Positions 18,331-26,366 of a DNA stretch of 42,556 nucleotides are shown here, piece by piece (position 1 is the first letter of the stretch; each line of letters opens with the position of its first letter). Source of the DNA: Zobellella iuensis (GTDB lineage Bacteria; Pseudomonadota; Gammaproteobacteria; Enterobacterales; Aeromonadaceae); NCBI RefSeq assembly GCF_016746085.1, contig NZ_JAERTZ010000031.1, positions 1 to 42,556 of the forward strand, given 5' to 3'. The translations under genes and the position numbers were made by a program. Under the pieces are notes generated by a model, which searched no databases, was not told where the DNA came from, and saw nothing but the letters and a program-made list of their open reading frames with translations.

Positions 18331-19302
18331 TTACTCCTGTTCCTTGGGCCTGACGATGGCGGCGGCGAAACCGCCAAGGTTCAGTGTATGGTCGTCGCTC
18401 ATCTCGGCCTGGCCGAGGGTCAGCTCCGCTTGCCAGCCGCGGGTTTGCGGGGGAAGATGATGGTGTTGGCGATAGGGCAGCAGGTTGAGCACGACGGTCA
18501 GCGATGGCTGTTCTCCCACCAGCCGTACCCACAGCAGGCCATCGTGCAGGCCGGTCACGTCGATCCGGCCATTGGCCACCAGCGGCTGCCGGCGGCGCCA
18601 CTGCAGCAGCCGGCGGCACTGGTTAAGGGGGGAGTCGGGCTCCTGCTCCTGGCGACTGATGGCCATGGCCCTGTGCTCGGCGGCGACCCGCCGTTGCATG
18701 GGATGGGACGGTTGCTCGGGATACTCGACCCAGGGCAGGGGGCTGCGGTTGCCCCGGGTATCTCCCAGTTCGGCGGCGTGGGGCAGGCCCAGCTCTTCTC
18801 CCTGCCACAGGCTGACGGGGCCGGGCAGGCAGGCCAGCAGCGCCAGGTAGGGCAGGGCGACCTTGAGATCGCCACCGCCGCAGCGGCTGACCACCCGGGC
18901 CAGATCCTGGCCGCCGGTGGCCCAGATCGCCGCTCCGCCCTGGGCCCGTTTTTCCAGCCAGTGGGTCAGCCCGACGGGGCCGTGATCGACCAGGGTGCAC
19001 AGGGGCAGGATCTGCCCTTGTGGCCAGGAGCGGTAGTGCCGGTATTCTTCCAGCCAAAGTGATAATCCCGCCTGTTGCAGCCGATCCGCGATCGCCTGCC
19101 AATATCCCTCCGCAAGACCACGCCGGTCATGCCGGGTCAGTACCAACCCATCCACCCCCAGTCGGGTAAAATAATCCAGTTGTAGCAACACCCCGGCCAG
19201 ATCGCCCCGACCGTCGCCGTCACCGTCGAAGAAGTGGGCGCTGTCCACGCGATACAGGGTCGCGTTACGGGGCAGACTTGAAGATCGGGTATCGAATGTC
19301 AT
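18331..19302 (-). CDS. Shrunken GH13-like protein without catalytic core, first gene of malK-lamB-malM unit
   Basis: I do not recognise a named family. The 323-aa frame begins like a GH13 alpha-glucosidase (ATLYRVDSAHFFDGDGDGRGDLAGVL, then LDYFTRLGVDGLVL). It then lacks most of the barrel: regions I, II and III, with the nucleophile and acid/base, are not recognisable. It rejoins at a region IV-like stretch (GGQDLARVVSR, where active enzymes have NHD) followed by LLACLPGPVSLWQGEELGLP, and ends with a GH13-type beta domain. No signal peptide is visible. ATG at 19302 (AGGT upstream) is preferred; GTG at 19317 is possible but lacks a site. The frame is intact and ends three bases before malK. 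Hydrolysis is unlikely; a cytoplasmic sugar-binding or regulatory function is inferred. Confidence 0.75.
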   Translation of the reverse strand: MTFDTRSSSLPRNATLYRVDSAHFFDGDGDGRGDLAGVLLQLDYFTRLGVDGLVLTRHDRRGLAEGYWQAIADRLQQAGLSLWLEEYRHYRSWPQGQILPLCTLVDHGPVGLTHWLEKRAQGGAAIWATGGQDLARVVSRCGGGDLKVALPYLALLACLPGPVSLWQGEELGLPHAAELGDTRGNRSPLPWVEYPEQPSHPMQRRVAAEHRAMAISRQEQEPDSPLNQCRRLLQWRRRQPLVANGRIDVTGLHDGLLWVRLVGEQPSLTVVLNLLPYRQHHHLPPQTRGWQAELTLGQAEMSDDHTLNLGGFAAAIVRPKEQE

Positions 19303-19692
19303 TCGGACCTGGCTCACGGGGTTATTGTCATTGGTCTCATCATGCCCGCAGGCAAAGGGGGGGGAATCCTCCGTCCGGGCAAATTTTAGCGGGGGAGGAG
19401 GGGGGAGGAGGAGAAATGGCGCTTGGGGGGAGGGGGACGGGCTGGGTGGGGCGGCAAGTGTTTTTTTGGCGCTGTTTTTGTGAGCCGGTTAACGATAACG
19501 GATGTTTTCGATGTGCGTCGGATCACATAACCGGCGGGTCTGTGACTTCACTCACGTTTGGCGACCGGGGGGCGTAGTGGGGAGGAGGATGCCGGGGCCG
19601 TCCGGGCGGCGGAAGATGGGGATAATCGGAATCCGTTATGCTCGGTGCGGCGGTTTTCGTTTTTACCCCCCTCACGGATAAGGATATGAACT
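19303..19692. promoter_or_regulatory. Divergent mal control region with MalT boxes and CRP-like sites (cluster B)
   Basis: Three exact matches to the MalT box GGGGAKGAGG occur on the plus strand: 19392-19401, 19402-19411 (immediately adjacent) and 19579-19588. A one-mismatch copy is at 19427-19436. Between them are CRP-like sites TGTGC-N6-TCACA (19512-19527) and TGTGA-N6-TCACG (19541-19556), each 9 of 10 core bases, plus a weaker one at 19479-19494. The order of distal MalT boxes, three CRP sites and a proximal MalT box resembles the E. coli malK/malE control region. GTTA-ACGA-TAAC at 19488-19499 overlaps the weak CRP site and could bind a LacI/GntR-type regulator. Confidence 0.75.
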
Positions 19693-20877
19693 ATGGAAAA
19701 AGCAATGGGTAAGGTCGCCCTCGGTGTCTTGGCCGGCCTGATGATGTCATCCTCCGCCCTCGCCGCCATCGAAGAAGGGCGGTTGCTGATCTGGATTAAC
19801 GGCGACAAAGGCTACAACGGTCTGGCCGAGGTGGGGCAGTGGTTCGAGCAGGAAACCGGGGTGCCAGTGCGGGTGGAGCATCCGGCCCAGTTGGAAGAAC
19901 AGTATTCCCAGGTTGCCGCCTCCGGCGATGGCCCTGACATCATCTTCTGGGCCCACGACCGCTTCGGCGGCTACGCCCAGTCCGGCCTGCTGGCCGAAAT
20001 CAACCCCAGCAAGGAACTGATCGACAAGCTGCACGAGTTTACCTGGGACGCGGTGAAGTACGACGGCAAATATATCGGCTACCCGGTGGCGGTTGAGGCC
20101 CTGTCGCTTATCTATAACAAGGACCTGCTGCCCGAGCCCCCCACCAGTTGGGAGGATATTCCGGAGCTGGACACTAAATTGCGTGCCCAGGGCAAGTCCG
20201 CCATCATGTGGAACCTGCAGGAACCCTACTTTACCTGGCCGATGATCGCTGCCGACGGCGGTTATGCCTTCCATTTCGACGGTGAACGTTACGATCCCAA
20301 GAATGTGGGGGTGAACAACGACGGTTCCCTGCGCGGCCTACAGACGCTGGTTGATCTGGTCAACAACAAGCATATTTCCGCCGACGTCGATTACTCCATC
20401 GCCGAGGCCGCCTTCAACAAGGGCGAAACCGCCATGACCATCAACGGTCCCTGGGCCTGGGCCAATATCGACAAGGCCGGCATCAACTACGGCGTGACCA
20501 CCCTGCCCACCCTCAACGGCAAGCCTTCCAAGCCCTTTACCGGCATTCTCAGCGCCGGCATCAACGCGGCCAGCCCCAACAAGGAACTGGCGGAGGAGTT
20601 TCTGGAAAACTTCCTGCTGACCGATAAGGGCCTGGAGCAGGTCAACAATGACAAGCCGCTGGGTGCCGTGGCCCTGCGCTCCTACCAGAAGAAGCTGTCC
20701 AGCGATCCACGGATCAGCGCCACCATGGAGAACGCCATGAAGGGTGAAATCATGCCGAACATCCCGGAAATGGCCGGCTTCTGGTATGCCGAGCGCAGCG
20801 CCATCCTGAACGCCATCAACGGCCGCCAGGAAGTGAAGGCCGCGCTTGACGACGCCGCCGCCCGGATCACCGAGTAA
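19693..20877 (+). CDS. malE: MalE, maltose/maltodextrin-binding protein (cluster B)
   Basis: Periplasmic receptor of 394 aa, close to E. coli MalE (396 aa). Signal peptide [20 protein letters not shown] is cleaved after SALA. Ligand-contact residues of E. coli MalE are all recognisable: Asp14-Lys15 in INGDKGYNG (D38, K39 here), Trp62 and Asp65-Arg66 in FWAHDRFG, Glu111 in VEALSLIYN, Trp230 in NGPWAW, and Trp340-Tyr341 in FWYAE (W364, Y365). Maltodextrin binding is therefore expected. AAGGA lies upstream of the ATG. Control by MalT and CRP is expected from the sites just upstream. It is followed by a strong hairpin and then malF. Confidence 0.97.
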   Translation: MEKAMGKVALGVLAGLMMSSSALAAIEEGRLLIWINGDKGYNGLAEVGQWFEQETGVPVRVEHPAQLEEQYSQVAASGDGPDIIFWAHDRFGGYAQSGLLAEINPSKELIDKLHEFTWDAVKYDGKYIGYPVAVEALSLIYNKDLLPEPPTSWEDIPELDTKLRAQGKSAIMWNLQEPYFTWPMIAADGGYAFHFDGERYDPKNVGVNNDGSLRGLQTLVDLVNNKHISADVDYSIAEAAFNKGETAMTINGPWAWANIDKAGINYGVTTLPTLNGKPSKPFTGILSAGINAASPNKELAEEFLENFLLTDKGLEQVNNDKPLGAVALRSYQKKLSSDPRISATMENAMKGEIMPNIPEMAGFWYAERSAILNAINGRQEVKAALDDAAARITE

Positions 20878-20883
20878 GAAAAA

Positions 20884-20910
20884 ACCGCCACCGGTCATGC
20901 CGGTGGCGGT
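20884..20910 (+). other. malE-malF intercistronic hairpin (cluster B)
   Basis: A perfect stem with 11-base arms (ACCGCCACCGG and its complement) and loop TCATG begins 7 bp after the malE stop. It has the same position as the hairpin in cluster A but a different sequence. It could be a partial terminator or 3'-stabiliser that keeps MalE in excess over MalFG. Confidence 0.6.
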
Positions 20911-20968
20911 CACTGTACCTTTTGAATCAAACGGGCATCCCGCCCAGGCACATCAACAGAGCAGTATC

Positions 20969-22552
20969 ATGCAGTTATCAGAAACGACCACACTTCCCCC
21001 TAAATCCCCGGCGTGGCCGCCGTTATCCGCCTGGCTGAAATGGCTGTGCATCGGGGGCATCGGCCTTGTCAACGCCTGGCTGGTGATACTGATGTACGCC
21101 CAGGGGGAAATCCTCTTCGCCATGCTGACCCTGGTATTGGTGGGCAGCGGCCTCTATATATTCGCCAACCGGCGCAGTTACTCCTGGCGCTATGTCTACC
21201 CGGGGCTGGCGGGCATGGGCCTGTTCGTGCTGTTTCCGCTGCTGTGCACCATCGGCATCGCCTTTACCAACTACAGCGGCAAGAACCAGCTCACCCTGGA
21301 ACGGGTACAGCAGGTGCTGCAACAACAACGCTTCCAGACCGGCAGGGACATGGGCTTTGCCCTCTACCAGGAAGACGAGGGCCAGTGGCGCCTGTGGCTG
21401 ACCGATGACGCGAGCGGCGATCGCTACCTGAGCGATGCCTTCAGCCTGGCGGCCCCGCCCCAGGAACCCCTGGACATGAGCCCGGCCAGCGAGGCACCGG
21501 CCGGCGAGGCGGCGCCCCTGCGGGTGATCACCCAGAACCGGGCCGCGCTGGCCGCGCTGGCGGTGGCCCTGCCCGACGGTGAACTGCTCACCATGAGCTC
21601 GCTGCGCCGCTTTGCCGCCAGCGAGCCCGTCTATGTGCCGCAAGACGACTTTGTGCTGTTCAACCAGCGCACCGGCGAACGGCTGGCACCCAACTTCGAC
21701 ATCGGTTTTTACCAGCCCATCGACGATGGGGGCAACTTTGTGGGCGAGCCGGTCAGCCCCGGCTTTACCGTGGTTATCGGCTGGGATAACTTCCTGCGGG
21801 TGATCCAGGACAAGGGCATCCAGGGGCCCTTTATCTCCATCTTCATCTGGACGGTGCTGTTCTCCGGGCTCACCGTGTTTTTCACTCTGGCGGTGGGCAT
21901 GGTGCTGGCCTGCCTGGTGCAATGGGAATCGCTCCGGGGCAAGGGCACCTACCGGTTGCTGCTGATCCTGCCCTATGCGGTGCCGGCCTTTATCTCCATC
22001 CTGATCTTCAAGGGCCTGTTCAACCAGAGCTTCGGTGAAATCAACATGCTGCTCTCGGGCCTGTTCGGCATCAGCCCCAGCTGGTTCACCGATCCGACCC
22101 TGGCCAGGACCATGCTGGTCATCGTCAATACCTGGCTGGGCTATCCCTACATGATGATACTGTGCATGGGGCTGCTGAAGGCCATTCCCGAGGATTTGTA
22201 CGAAGCCTCGGCCATGGACGGCGCCGGCCCGCTGGACAACTTCCTGCGCATTACCCTGCCGCTGTTGCTGAGGCCGCTCACGCCCCTGTTGATTGCCAGC
22301 TTCGCCTTCAACTTCAACAACTTCGTCCTGATCCAGCTGTTGACCAACGGCCGTCCGGACATGATAGGCACCACCACCCCCGCCGGCTATACCGACCTGC
22401 TGGTGAGCTACACCTACCGCATCGCCTTCGAGGGCTCGGGTACCCAGGACTTCGGCCTGGCCGCCGCCATCGCCACCCTGATCTTCCTGCTGGTGGGCGC
22501 CCTGGCCGTGCTCAATATCAAGGCCAGCAAACTGGAACTAAGCGAGAAATAA
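20969..22552 (+). CDS. malF: MalF, maltose ABC permease (cluster B)
   Basis: Inner-membrane subunit of 527 aa (E. coli MalF 514 aa). N-terminal membrane segments (about 25-110) are followed by a large periplasmic P2-type insertion rich in acidic residues ([23 protein letters not shown]). The core permease has [18 protein letters not shown] and the EAA loop [21 protein letters not shown]. The start is the ATG at 20969 (MQLSETT); its ribosome-binding site is weak, and longer reading would run through the intercistronic hairpin. It sits 91 bp after malE and 16 bp before malG. Confidence 0.95.
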   Translation: MQLSETTTLPPKSPAWPPLSAWLKWLCIGGIGLVNAWLVILMYAQGEILFAMLTLVLVGSGLYIFANRRSYSWRYVYPGLAGMGLFVLFPLLCTIGIAFTNYSGKNQLTLERVQQVLQQQRFQTGRDMGFALYQEDEGQWRLWLTDDASGDRYLSDAFSLAAPPQEPLDMSPASEAPAGEAAPLRVITQNRAALAALAVALPDGELLTMSSLRRFAASEPVYVPQDDFVLFNQRTGERLAPNFDIGFYQPIDDGGNFVGEPVSPGFTVVIGWDNFLRVIQDKGIQGPFISIFIWTVLFSGLTVFFTLAVGMVLACLVQWESLRGKGTYRLLLILPYAVPAFISILIFKGLFNQSFGEINMLLSGLFGISPSWFTDPTLARTMLVIVNTWLGYPYMMILCMGLLKAIPEDLYEASAMDGAGPLDNFLRITLPLLLRPLTPLLIASFAFNFNNFVLIQLLTNGRPDMIGTTTPAGYTDLLVSYTYRIAFEGSGTQDFGLAAAIATLIFLLVGALAVLNIKASKLELSEK

Positions 22553-22568
22553 CCCAAGGAGCAATACC

Positions 22569-23459
22569 ATGGCTATGGTAAGACCAAAATCGATGCGTTA
22601 CCGGGTATGGGCCGCCCACGCGGGGCTTATCGCCTTTTGCGCCCTCATCATGTTTCCGTTGCTGGTGGTGGTGGCCATTTCCTTTCGCAGCGGCAACTAC
22701 GCCACCGGCGAGCTTATTCCCAGCAACCCTTCGCTGGAACACTGGAAGCTGGCGCTCGGCATCGCCGTCAGCAACCCGGACGGCAGCCTGACGCAGCCGC
22801 CCTTTCCGGTGCTGCTGTGGCTGTGGAACTCGGTAAAAATCGCCGTTATCACGGCGCTCGGCATAGTGGCCCTGTCCACCACCTGTGCCTATGCCTTTGC
22901 CCGGCTGCGCTTTCGCGGCAAGGAAAGCCTGCTTAAGGGCATGCTGATCTTCCAGATGTTCCCGGCGGTGCTGTCGTTGGTGGCCCTCTATGCCCTGTTC
23001 GACCGTATCGGGCTTTATGTTCCCTTCCTGGGGCTCAACACCCACGGCGGGGTGATCTTCGCCTACCTGGGCGGCATTGCCCTGCACGTGTGGACCATCA
23101 AGGGCTATTTCGAAACCATTGATCGCTCCCTGGAGGAAGCGGCGGCCCTGGACGGCGCCACGCCCTGGCAGGCGTTCCGGCTGGTGCTGCTGCCGCTGTC
23201 GGTGCCCATTCTGGCGGTGGTGTTCATCCTTTCCTTTATCGCCGCCATCACCGAGGTACCGGTGGCCTCGCTGCTGCTGCGTAACGTGGAGAACTACACC
23301 CTGGCGGTGGGCATGCAGCAGTACCTCTATCCCCAGAACTACCTGTGGGGCGACTTCGCCGCCGCCGCCGTGCTCTCCGCCATTCCCATCACGGCGGTGT
23401 TTTTGCTGGCCCAACGCTGGCTGGTGGGCGGCCTCACTTCCGGTGGGGTGAAGGGATAG
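22569..23459 (+). CDS. malG: MalG, maltose ABC permease (cluster B)
   Basis: Permease subunit of 296 aa, the E. coli MalG length. Conserved segments are [23 protein letters not shown] and the EAA loop [22 protein letters not shown]. The tail GLTSGGVKG matches MalG, whose C-terminal end inserts at the MalK dimer interface. Strong AAGGAG lies upstream of the ATG. It is the last gene of the malE-malF-malG unit and is followed by a bidirectional terminator. Its paralogue at 6726-7616 has the same layout. Confidence 0.96.
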   Translation: MAMVRPKSMRYRVWAAHAGLIAFCALIMFPLLVVVAISFRSGNYATGELIPSNPSLEHWKLALGIAVSNPDGSLTQPPFPVLLWLWNSVKIAVITALGIVALSTTCAYAFARLRFRGKESLLKGMLIFQMFPAVLSLVALYALFDRIGLYVPFLGLNTHGGVIFAYLGGIALHVWTIKGYFETIDRSLEEAAALDGATPWQAFRLVLLPLSVPILAVVFILSFIAAITEVPVASLLLRNVENYTLAVGMQQYLYPQNYLWGDFAAAAVLSAIPITAVFLLAQRWLVGGLTSGGVKG

Positions 23460-23526
23460 GGTGGTATCGGCAGAGTTGATCTTTTGGCCGGCTTTCCCGG
23501 AATTATCAGATAGTCAATAAAACGAA

Positions 23527-23547
23527 AAGCCGGTCAGTGACCGGCTT
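23527..23547. terminator. Bidirectional terminator between malG and the purine permease
   Basis: Stem AAGCCGGT/ACCGGCTT with loop CAGTG. On the minus strand it is followed by TTCGTTTTATTG, a fair U-rich tail for the leftward permease gene. On the plus strand it lies 68 bp after malG with a weaker tail. Confidence 0.7.
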
Positions 23548-23590
23548 CTCGCTATTCAGGGGGAAGATCCTTGCCCCGGGGCTGACCCTT

Positions 23591-25003
23591 TCAGTTGCCG
23601 GCTTCCACCTTTCTCTGCTTGTTTTGATAAGCGGCGGCGGGCGCTTCGTCGCCGTTCATGTCTTGCTCTATCTGTTCCCGTTCACGGGCTTCATCCTGCA
23701 GCGACTTCTTCGGCAGCAGCATGTTCAGGGTAAAGGCGACGGTAGCGGCCACGATCACCGGGGAGCCGACCAGCATGCGGGCGGTGTCCGGTAACTGGGC
23801 GATGGCTTCGGGCACGGTATTGATGCCCATGGCCAGGGCCACCGACAGCGCCACTATGGTGATATTGCGGGAAGACAGCTCGTCCTTCACCAGCAGCTGG
23901 ATACCGGTCATGGTGATCATGCCGAATACGATGATGGTGGCACCGCCCAGCACCGGATAGGGAATGGTGGTCATGGCGGCGCCGAACTTGGGCAGCAAAC
24001 CGGCCAGCACCAGGAAGGCGGCGGCGATGCCCAGCACATAGCGGCTGATCACCTTGGTCATGGCTACTATGCCCACGTTCTGGCTGAAAGAGGCGGTGGG
24101 CAGAGCGCCGAAGATGGAGCCGACCAGGGTACAGAAGCCATTGCCCAGCAGGCCGCCGGACAGCTCCTTGTCCTTCAGCTCCCGGTTCATGCCGCCCACG
24201 GCGGTGGCGGACAAATCACCGATGGTTTGCACCGAGTTGACGATGCAGATCACCACCATGGAGATCACGGCGGAGGCGTGGAATTCGATGCCGAGCGCGA
24301 AGGGAGTCGGCACCATCACCCAGGGCGCTTCATGCAGCCGGGAGAAGTCGACCATGCCGAAGAAGAAGGCCATCACATAGCCCACCAGTATGCCGCAGAT
24401 GATGGCGGCCAGGCGCAGGTAGCCCTTGGCGAACTGGGAACAGCACAGCACCACCGCCAGGGTGGTCAGGCCCACCAGCCAGTTCTGGCCGCCGCCGAAA
24501 CCTTCGGCGGCGGTATTGCCGCTGCCGGCCATGTACTTGATGGCGATATCGTAGAGGGAGAGGCCGATCACCAGCACCACGGTGCCGGCCACCACCGGCG
24601 GGAACAGGTGGCGGATCTGTTTGATAAAGATGCCCACCACTATCATGGCGATACCGCCGGCGACTTGTGCACCCAAAATACCGGGAATACCGTATACAGT
24701 ACCTATGGCAATCAGGCTGGGCACATAGGCGAAACCGACCCCGAAAATGGTCGGCATGCCGGCGCCGAGGCGGCCGACCGGGTAGAGTTGCAACAGGGTG
24801 GAGATGCCCGAGAACAGCAGGGCTATCTGCACCAGCAACATGGTTTCCTGGGCGCTGGCGCCGGCCACGCCGGCCACGATCAGCGGCGGGGTCACGGCCC
24901 CCATGATCATCGCCAGGATATGCTGGAAGGAGAGCGGCAGTGCCTTGCCGAACGAGGGCTTGCCATGGTAATCGAATACTGACTTGCTTTGACTGTGTTT
25001 CAT
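23591..25003 (-). CDS. NCS2-family xanthine/uric acid-type permease
   Basis: A polytopic inner-membrane nucleobase:cation symporter of 470 aa, of the NAT/NCS2 family that imports xanthine, uric acid or uracil. The family motif QNVGIVAMTK fits the Q-N-x-G-x4-T pattern. PLIVAGVAG, FGVGFAYVPS and AIGTVYGIPGILG resemble the XanP/XanQ/uric-acid branch more than UraA. Exact substrate is not decided. The start at 25003 has AGGGA about ten bases upstream. It is a single gene with a promoter-like pair about 260-280 bp upstream and a long leader. The neighbours malG and ppsR do not suggest co-function. Confidence 0.85.
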   Translation of the reverse strand: MKHSQSKSVFDYHGKPSFGKALPLSFQHILAMIMGAVTPPLIVAGVAGASAQETMLLVQIALLFSGISTLLQLYPVGRLGAGMPTIFGVGFAYVPSLIAIGTVYGIPGILGAQVAGGIAMIVVGIFIKQIRHLFPPVVAGTVVLVIGLSLYDIAIKYMAGSGNTAAEGFGGGQNWLVGLTTLAVVLCCSQFAKGYLRLAAIICGILVGYVMAFFFGMVDFSRLHEAPWVMVPTPFALGIEFHASAVISMVVICIVNSVQTIGDLSATAVGGMNRELKDKELSGGLLGNGFCTLVGSIFGALPTASFSQNVGIVAMTKVISRYVLGIAAAFLVLAGLLPKFGAAMTTIPYPVLGGATIIVFGMITMTGIQLLVKDELSSRNITIVALSVALAMGINTVPEAIAQLPDTARMLVGSPVIVAATVAFTLNMLLPKKSLQDEAREREQIEQDMNGDEAPAAAYQNKQRKVEAGN

Positions 25004-25250
25004 TGCGAAAAGTCCCTGGGTATTGCTCGAGTGAGTGTCAGCTTCCTGCTCACGCCTTGTTATTCGTTATCGCGAGAGCAAGGCTGCAACCACCGGTGCC
25101 GACATCACGTCGCCGGTTGCCCTGTGGAACGAACCGGCTTGCCGGTGACGGGCTGTGCCGACGGGGAAGAAGACACAACCTGTGCACAGGCAAGGACCAG
25201 ACGTCCATGTTCATTATGATTGTTAGGTTTAACGGCGGGGTTAAACACTG
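25004..25250 (-). other. Long structured 5' leader of the purine permease (candidate regulatory RNA)
   Basis: If the promoter at 25258-25286 is used, the permease mRNA has an untranslated leader of about 245 nt. Several perfect stems can form in it: GTTTAAC/GTTAAAC (25227-25246), a 12-bp palindrome CCTGTGCACAGG (25179-25190), ACCGGC/GCCGGT, GCCGGTT/AACCGGC and TGCTC/GAGCA. I do not see the conserved core of the guanine/adenine riboswitch. A xanthine-type aptamer cannot be judged by eye. Confidence 0.35.
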
Positions 25251-25255
25251 GGACT

Positions 25256-25286
25256 AATGTATACATTTTTGTAAACAACAAATCAA
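25256..25286 (-). promoter_or_regulatory. Sigma70-type promoter with overlapping palindromic operator
   Basis: On the minus strand, TTGATT (25281-25286) and TATACA (25258-25263) are spaced by 17 bases, pointing to the permease. A perfect 12-bp palindrome AATGTATACATT (25256-25267) covers the -10 element. TGTATACA-type palindromes are common operators of GntR-family repressors, so control by such a regulator is inferred; none is encoded here. Confidence 0.5.
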
Positions 25287-25355
25287 TGTTTTGTTCTTTT
25301 TTGTGTCCAATGATGTGTTTTGTATCGCAATGTTCTTGGTTCAAGTTGTGTGCAA

Positions 25356-26195
25356 TCAGTAGATGCGGCGGCGGATGCCGGTGCGCTCCAGGATCTTGAC
25401 CGAGATCTCTTCCACCGAGTGGTAGGTGGTGTCGATAAAGGGAATGGCCTCCATGCGGAACAGCTTCTCCACCTGCGAGAGCTCGTAGCGGCACTGGTCG
25501 ATGGCGGCATAGCGGCTGTCGGCCCGGCGGCGCTGGCGAATCTCCTGCAGCCGGTTGACGTCTATGGTCAGCCCGAACAGCTTGTGGCGGTTGGCCTTGA
25601 GTGCGGGCGGCAGGCTCAGCCGGCTCATGTCCTGATCGATAAAGGGGTAGTTGGCCACCCGGATGCCGAACTGCAGCGCCAGGTACAGGCAGGTGGGGGT
25701 CTTGCCGCAGCGGGACACGCCCACCAGTATGATATCGGCCTCGTCATACTCCTTGGTATTGACCCCGTCGTCGTTGTCGAGCGCATAGTTCACCGCATCG
25801 ATACGGGCGTCGTAATGTTGCTTGTTTTCCATGCCGTGGGTGCGGTGGGTGCGCGGCTCGGCCTTGATCCCCAGTTGCTGCTCGATGGGGGCCACGAAGG
25901 TATTGAGAAAGTCGTAGCACATGGCATCGCTGTCGGTGATGATGCGGCGCAGCTCGTCATCCACTATGGTATGGAACACCAGCGGCTGCTTGCCGCTCTG
26001 GTGATAGCTCTCATTGATCCTGGCCTGCACCGCCCGCGCCTTGTCCACGTCTTCCACAAAGGGGATGGTGAACTGCTCGAAGGGCAGGGGAAACTGGCTC
26101 AGCACCGCGTGGCCGAACACCTCGGCTGTGATCGCCGTCCCATCGGAAACATAAAAAACCGTGTGCACAGGGCCTCCAGATCTCACTTTTAACAT
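25356..26195 (-). CDS. ppsR: PpsR, PEP synthase regulatory kinase/phosphorylase
   Basis: Bifunctional regulator of PEP synthase (DUF299 family). It inactivates PpsA by ADP-dependent phosphorylation of a threonine and reactivates it by Pi-dependent dephosphorylation. The 279-aa product matches E. coli PpsR (277 aa): [13 protein letters not shown] at the N-terminus, AHRTHG-like HRTHGM in the middle, P-loop-like [10 protein letters not shown] near 158-167, ANYPFI and KLFGLTID. The start is uncertain: ATG at 26195 has a poor site, whereas GTG at 26168 (VHTVFY) lies four bases after a GGAGG. It is divergent from its target ppsA, 171 bp away, the usual arrangement in gammaproteobacteria. Confidence 0.96.
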   Translation of the reverse strand: MLKVRSGGPVHTVFYVSDGTAITAEVFGHAVLSQFPLPFEQFTIPFVEDVDKARAVQARINESYHQSGKQPLVFHTIVDDELRRIITDSDAMCYDFLNTFVAPIEQQLGIKAEPRTHRTHGMENKQHYDARIDAVNYALDNDDGVNTKEYDEADIILVGVSRCGKTPTCLYLALQFGIRVANYPFIDQDMSRLSLPPALKANRHKLFGLTIDVNRLQEIRQRRRADSRYAAIDQCRYELSQVEKLFRMEAIPFIDTTYHSVEEISVKILERTGIRRRIY

Positions 26196-26203
26196 TTGTC
26201 CCG

Positions 26204-26218
26204 GGTAAAACGTTTACC
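26204..26218. promoter_or_regulatory. LacI/Cra-like palindrome between ppsR and ppsA
   Basis: GGTAAA-ACG-TTTACC is a perfect inverted repeat with a central CG, in the ppsR-ppsA divergent region. In enterobacteria ppsA is activated by Cra (FruR), a LacI-family regulator with sites of the TGAAACGTTTCA type. This site matches 9 of those 12 positions, so Cra binding is only a suggestion. Confidence 0.35.
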
Positions 26219-26366
26219 TGCTTTTTGGCGCCATTGTAGAATCATTGCGTGCGCAGGCCCACTGTCGCAATCAAATAATAAAGGGCCGGAACAACGCACG
26301 CGAACCACTGTGACATACGGTGAGATACGGAAACCCCGAGAACACAACTTTTTTGGAGACGTGGCT

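Noticed and set aside
18331-19302. Frameshifted or truncated pseudogene of a full-length alpha-glucosidase
   Set aside because: The frame is continuous, both ends match GH13 ends, it has a plausible start, and it is coupled to malK; no leftover catalytic-core sequence is visible in other frames. A recent clean deletion cannot be fully excluded.
25004-25250. Guanine/adenine riboswitch upstream of the purine permease
   Set aside because: I could not find the paired loops and conserved core of that class; only general stem potential is visible.
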